A program made the position numbers and the translations under genes. From contig OZ020267.1 in assembly GCA_963971225.1 (NCBI GenBank), positions 69,004,718 through 69,068,717 of the forward strand: a stretch of 64,000 nucleotides of DNA. Direction: 5' to 3'. This stretch comes from Melieria omissa (taxonomy: Eukaryota > Arthropoda > Insecta > Diptera > Ulidiidae). Under the pieces are notes generated by a model. It made no database searches. It saw only the letters and a list, made by a program, of their open reading frames with translations, and was not told the DNA's origin. This document shows positions 59,051 to 64,000 of the stretch, in pieces; within the stretch, counting starts at the first letter, position 1, and each line of letters begins with the position of its first letter.

Positions 59051-59149
59051 CCATCTTTTTGAAAACAACAACAAATTTTGTTCCCTTTCAACTACTTTCT
59101 ATGCGAAAATCGAAAAGAAAATCGAAAAAAGATTCTTTTACACGAAAAA

Positions 59150-59209
59150 GTTTCGAACGCCCACAATCTTCATTGCTATCATATGGCAACAAAATAGCAA
59201 AAGGGTTAA
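59150..59209 (-). repeat. TTAACCC-type element end, second copy
   Basis: On the minus strand from 59209: TTAACCCTTTTGCTATTTTG, then TTGCCATATGATAGCAATG and GATTGTGGGCGTTCGAAAC. It aligns with 28857-28915. The partner end was not found. Confidence 0.5.
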
Positions 59210-59219
59210 TGTTTTCAGT

Positions 59220-60290
59220 GTAGTGATGATTGTTGTGGTAACCGTTTTTTTGAGATTGTTGTGGTTGTTATGAATCTATGTTTTTGCTGCGATGCCAAAA
59301 AGTCTCGTTGTGATGTTCGCTGGTGGTAGATATCTTTGTGGTTGTTGTTGTTGTTGTTGCCATTACAGAGGTTGTTGCGGCGGTTGTTGTTGTTGTGGGT
59401 TCTTGTTACTACGGAGGCTGTTGTTGATTTTGGTTGTTTGCTCTGTTGATGGTTCAGGCCATTTTTGTTTTTGTTGTTGTTATTGTTTTCGTTGTTATAC
59501 ATAGTTTGTGTCGCTGATGTTATTATTTTTGTTATTATTATTGTTTTTGTTGTTATGGTTTTTGTTGCTGATGTTACTGTTTTTGTTGTTGTTATTGTTT
59601 TCGTTGTTGTAGCTTTTGTTGCCGATGTTATTGTTTTTGTTGTTGTTATGGTTTTTGTTATTTTTTTCCGATGTTATTGCCTGTTGTTGCTGTTGTTATT
59701 GTTTTTGAGGTTGTTGTTGCTATTGTTTTATTTTTTGTGGTTGTTGTTGCTGTTGTTATTATTTTTCATGTTGTGGTTGTTGCTACCGTTGATAATATTT
59801 TTTGTTGTTGTTGCTGATGTTATTATTTTTGTTCTTATTGCTTTGTTGTAATTATTTTTGTCCTAAGTGTTTATTGTGGTTGTTGTTTCTTCACTGGTTA
59901 CTGTTGGAAATGTATCCTTTGTTGTAGTAATTGTGCCTTCTTCTTGTTGTTCTTGTTGCTGTTGTTGTTGTTGTTATACTGCTTTCTGTTCTTGCAGCCG
60001 TTACAGCGTTTATGAATGTTTCGTTGGTTTCAATGGTTTCGCTGACTTTTTCGTTGTTGTTGTAGATTCAATGGTCGTTGGTTTTTTCTTATGGCAAGAG
60101 TCTCTCGTTTCATAGTTGTTGTAATTTCTTTAATTTATAAATATTTATAACAACTGTTGTTTTTGTTATTGCAGTAATGTTAAATTGTGTGTTGTTGTTA
60201 TTTTACTTATTGCCGTTATTTTGATTGTTGTTGTTGTTGTTGCTACTGAATGCCGCCGATAACAACGCATTAATGTCTGCGGCAACTGCA
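59220..60290. repeat. TTG-rich simple sequence with a 54-bp tandem unit
   Basis: Mostly TTG/GTT triplets. In 59500-59680 the word G(C/T)(T/C)GATGTTA recurs at 59513, 59567 and 59621, a 54-bp step, with a shorter fourth copy near 59667. The plus-strand Val/Phe/Leu open frame of 128 codons is the readout of this repeat. Confidence 0.85.
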
Positions 60291-61500
60291 ATGATTGCTG
60301 CCACACACGCAACAACAAAACTTGCTGCTGTTGCTGTCAGCGAACATTAAACAAATAAAATAACAAACAACAACAAACAATGTTGAAGAAAATTAAAAAG
60401 AAGAGAAAGAAAGTAATACCATCAAAAGTGCTGCACAAACAACAACAAGCAATAGCAACAACAACTTGCAATGATTGGTTGTTGATGGCAGCAGCATAGA
60501 ACAAAGCCAACAAACAAAAACAACAACATCGCGAACAGAGAACACATGAAAATGTTTTCCGCCTCGCCACTTAAAAACAACAGGAAAAGGGCGAAAATTC
60601 ATTGCAGTTGGCAGCACTGCGAAGAGTAACTGCAGCTGCTGTTGTTGCATGCAACGTTGCACTGTTAATGGCACAACGGAGCGGACGCGTTCGCCACGCT
60701 AAGTGTTGAAATTGAAATTACACACTGGAGGGCAACAAAGTTGACAACAACAACAACAACAACACCGACAGCAATCCAAAAAAATTCACAATTTTTTTTT
60801 AAATATTGCAACGTTCGTCGTTGGTTGTGGTCTTTCGTAGTATTTGGCAATGACAAGAGCACAACAACAACAACAACAAAAATAACGCCAATAAATACAA
60901 CAACAACCAATTCAATTAAACGCACCCAACAACAAAAATGCAAAAATAAACTTTCAACAAAATATTTCGCTGAAAGTTTGGTGTTTCCTTTTGTTTGTTT
61001 TTCTACAGTGGTTGTTGTTGTTGTTGCATTTTTTCTTATTTTTCTTGACCACGTTGTTGCCATTGACATTGTTGTAATTACTGTTTTCAACACCTTTGTT
61101 AATATTGTATAATACTTGTTGTTGTTGTAGTTGTTAACTAATTATTTACTTTTGCATTTCTTTCTTTCTTTTTAATATTTTTTGCCATTCGAACGAACTC
61201 GAAGACAAATTGCGCACAAACTGGCCATTGACTCGGCTCGTGGATCTGTCCGGGTGGCAGAGCAGCCACCAATTATAATTAGGACAAGTCGTTTTGTTGA
61301 GCCACACTTCCTTAATAATTCGACGGCACGCAAAAGTGTGGAAATATGAAAACAAATAAAGTTATAAGCGAAATCAAAAGTGCGGCAACAACAAAAACAC
61401 CTGAAGGGGAGAGTGGCTTGTAAACAGCAATAAACAAAGTACTAATTGGGAATAGCATAGCAACAACAACAACAACAAAAACACCTTAAGCAAATTCTCG
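60291..61500. repeat. CAA-rich simple sequence with one TTG inversion
   Basis: CAA triplets dominate 60300-60950 and 61380-61480; TTG triplets dominate 61005-61135. Between them, 61145-61350 is complex sequence. Open frames of Thr/Gln or Val/Leu follow the triplets. Confidence 0.7.
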
Positions 61501-62990
61501 ATTAATCAACGTTGCCGCGATGAGTTGCCGTGAGCTGCTGGCAAGCGGAAGTGGAGAAACGATGGAGAGTTTGATGAAAAGTTGCGCAGTTGTTCAGTAA
61601 AAGTGGGAGGCAATGGGGAAGACTTATGTGGTTTGGGAGGAAAGAGAATAAAAAAAATACAAGAAAACTTGATGGAGCAATTGATGAACAATAAAAAGGA
61701 TACACAATGACGAAGCGATTGAATCGATGAAGACTGTTTGAAGCGGAAGTGGTGAAAAGGATATACGATGAAGATGGGACTTAAGCGATATAGACTCATA
61801 AGCCATAAGAGGGATACACGATGGAGAAGATATTGAATCGATTTACTGGTTTCTGAGGCGAAGTTCAAAGTCATAAAGCAAAAGTCACAATTCATTGTGT
61901 GGACTTGGCGTGGGTTGCGTTTTTGTTTTATCAACGAGATAACGAATGCGAAACTATTGAATTTACTGACTTTTTTGTGAGGTAATAGGATTTATTTTTA
62001 GGAACAAAATATTTCCAAAATAAACAGAAATACAATAAAACTTAATAAAGAACATGTGAAATAAAACAGAAATACATGGTGAGAAAGAAATTTATTGGAT
62101 ACAGTGGTTTCAAGGGCCAAGTTTAAGTCAACAAAAGAAGAGAGAAGGGTTGAGTTTTCTTAAAACAGAAAGAACGAATGGAAAACTAAGGGATCTAGTT
62201 ACTTTTGTGGGAGTTGTAAGTGATTGTGAGAATTTTTAAAACAAAAAAATATATAATAGAGCTGATGCAATCATAAATTAGATTAAAAAAGAATACACAA
62301 TGAACAAAAGTTAATTTGTTATGTTGGCTTTTAAAGAGCGTTGAAGGCCACAAACGAAGGGGTGGTGTTTCTTCACAACAGAATGACATTTTTTTGTTCT
62401 TCGGTTCAAGTCTAAAGTGAGTCTAGGATGAATATTTTGTTCACTGCTAGCTTGGGACAATGAGGGAGCCCGGTGATGATGCACTCAAGTTTAAAGTCAT
62501 TGGGTCTAATAAATCAAGTTTTTTCATACAACGTTGTATTGGCGTTTCAACGCCCCTTTTATACAGTGCCCAATCCATTTCTCCAGTCGAAGAATGTGAT
62601 CCAGTTTCATTGATTTGAGACTTACAGTTCCAAAGTTAAGCGGAAAATTTGAGTCAAATGGCTTTGATGTGCCGGCTGTAGTTCCAAAGATACATATTCA
62701 AAATATTTGGGTCGCTTGAAAAGCGCCACGCCCCTTATTCGAACCTTTTGAAATTTTACCAGTGAAACAACACAGCTAACCAAATTTTAATGCTGCAGAT
62801 ATTTCATATTACAAATTTAGGTTCTATGGAAGGTGTCACGCCCACTTATCGGGTCGTATTCGCACTATGCGGCTTACCGAGATTTAGTCAAGACAAACAT
62901 TCCATGAAAGATTTAGCTCAATCGGTCGTCTGGTTCTTGAGTTTTAGTGTCGTGTGACCAACAAACAAACATAGAAACACAATGAACAAT
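61501..62990. other. Unassigned DNA, partly repeat-like
   Basis: 61690-61830 shows GGATACAC(A/G)ATG and GATTGAATCGAT words more than once, suggesting a degenerate repeat. 62530-62970 contains CACGCCCCTTATTCGAAC and GTGTGACCAACAAACAAACA, which look like part of a dispersed repeat. No gene was recognised. Confidence 0.4.
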
Positions 62991-64000
62991 CAGTTGAAGA
63001 CAGTAATGAATGGATGGTAAACCTTTTGAGAGTCTAATTTAAGCTTTCATCAGGCTTGAGATCTTTGAGACCGACTGAAGATACTCTTATTGGATTGAGA
63101 ACTCTGCCAATGTATGGAAGCGAAGACTAAGTCCTGGTGATTCTTTTCTTGTGGACCTAATTTCATTTTGTTAGAATCAGGCTTGAGATCTGCAGGACTG
63201 AAAGAAAATACTTGTATTGGAATGTAAACAATGCTAACCAGTGTAGAGGATAATGTGTCGGTTTTCGCTTCCTGTGGGTCTAATTTCAGGCTGTTGGAAT
63301 CAGGCTTGAGATCTGTTATGAGGTGAAGGATGCAAATTTATGAGGAGAATAATGAGTCTGTGTCTCTTTTTGGATCTAATTTTAGGATTTTGGAAACACG
63401 CTTGAGATCTGTGGGACTGACTGAAGATACTCACATCAGATTGTGAAATTTTAGATTCAGAATTGAGATCTATGAAACTGGGACCATACACTATGCGAAC
63501 CTATGTAGAGAATAATGAGTCGGTTCTATACTTTCTGTGGGTCTAATTTCAGGCTGTTCGAATCAGGCTTAACATGTGTTATGCCAACTTATATTGGCAT
63601 AGTTCACAATCATAGTTCATTGTAATGTTGAGGCAGTGGTTGACTTCTTGTGGGTTTAATTTCAAACTGCTGAAATCTGTATTGAGATCTATGCGACTGA
63701 CTGAAGGTACTACTCGTATCAGATCCTGAAGGATGTCAATTAATGAAGAGAGTAATGAATCGGTGGTATACTTTGTGTGGATAAAATGTTTGGCTTTTGG
63801 AAACACGCTTGAGATCTGTGGGACTGACTGAAGATACTCGCATTAGATTGTGGAATTTCAAGTTGTTGTTGTTGTAGTCATATTGGAGTAAACCCATGGG
63901 GAGTCCACTTTTTGTGAGTTTAATGTCAGATTGCTGGAATCAGGCTTGAGATCTCTGGGGCTGAGTGAGGGTGAACGAACCTATGGAAAGAATAATGAGT
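62991..64000. repeat. Degenerate tandem array, about 120 bp, open at window end
   Basis: The core (C/A)TTGAGATCT recurs at 63055, 63182, 63305, 63401, 63462, 63681, 63808 and 63955 (a decayed copy lies at 63568). It is followed by GTGGGACTGACTGAAGATAC in several copies and preceded by a TTCAGGCTGTTGGAATCAGG-like segment. The 63401 and 63808 copies are the closest pair, 407 bp apart. The array continues past the window. Confidence 0.75.

Noticed and set aside
59465..59851. 128-codon hydrophobic frame resembling a membrane protein
   Set aside because: Val/Phe/Leu come from TTG-rich triplets and a 54-bp repeat.
1..64000. CRISPR arrays, bacterial operons, rRNA genes
   Set aside because: Tandem arrays here have no unique equal-length spacers, and all recognisable proteins are eukaryotic transposable-element products.

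Overview
This window is non-coding nuclear DNA from an insect, most likely a schizophoran fly; a true fruit fly (Tephritidae) is my best guess. The reasons are the AT-rich base composition, many CA/TG and CAA/TTG microsatellites, an internally deleted DUF4817-type mariner relative with a TAGGGTG... terminus, and R1/LOA-type, CR1/Jockey-type, Tc1, mariner and piggyBac relics of the kinds usual in Diptera. The species cannot be fixed from the sequence alone. I see no complete host protein-coding gene, no intact tRNA or rRNA gene, and nothing bacterial. The window is best read as intergenic DNA or a very long intron that has become a trap for transposable elements and tandem arrays.

Layout, left to right. 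0-9.5 kb: a weak candidate first exon (about 1.2 kb), a four-copy tandem repeat, a dead mariner transposase (about 2.8-3.3 kb), then two pentamer arrays, (TAGAC)n and a 1.3-kb GATTA/GATTC array with a phase of strict 10-mers. 10-14 kb: a tRNA-derived SINE candidate on the minus strand, followed by pieces of an R1-type non-LTR retrotransposon with a broken Tc1-like (DD34E) transposase between them and a second truncated R1 copy abutting. 16-21 kb: a (TTTTA)n array, a 5'-truncated CR1/Jockey-type retrotransposon with a 494-codon reverse-transcriptase ORF, and CCTAA-rich tandem arrays of 114 and 132 bp. 23-26.5 kb: an (AAATTC)n hexamer array, a solo LTR inserted in its AAAATT part, and an old array of about 180 bp. 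29-30.6 kb: a 12-bp TATCTTTCAGTC-type array. 32.6-35 kb: a higher-order satellite in which seven 62-bp monomers make a 434-bp unit. 37.3-39.1 kb: a second (TTTTA)n array and a 125-bp tandem repeat.

41.5-43.9 kb holds a TTAA-associated inverted repeat and a nest: an element with CAGTGTTGCCAGA ends contains a piggyBac-type MITE with perfect inverted termini and TTAA flanks, plus a 0.6-kb internally deleted mariner relative with perfect termini. 52.6-57.0 kb is a second nest: a degraded piggyBac-type element with a 27-bp perfect inverted repeat near its ends, which received a SINE and then a LOA/I-type retrotransposon (RT plus RNase H) that is intact apart from one nonsense codon and 5' truncation, and is bounded by an almost perfect target-site duplication. 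57.2-59.0 kb is an AT-rich satellite into which a 971-bp TA-flanked terminal-inverted-repeat element has jumped. 59.2-61.5 kb is TTG/CAA-rich simple sequence; the last kilobase is a degenerate array of about 120 bp that runs off the window.

There is no operon or pathway to describe. What interacts here is the mobile DNA: nested insertions give a relative order of events, and several insertions sit inside tandem arrays, so neighbouring repeat units serve as empty-site controls. Repeat copy numbers and coordinates were worked out by hand from anchor positions; family names rest on motif recognition, not on searches.
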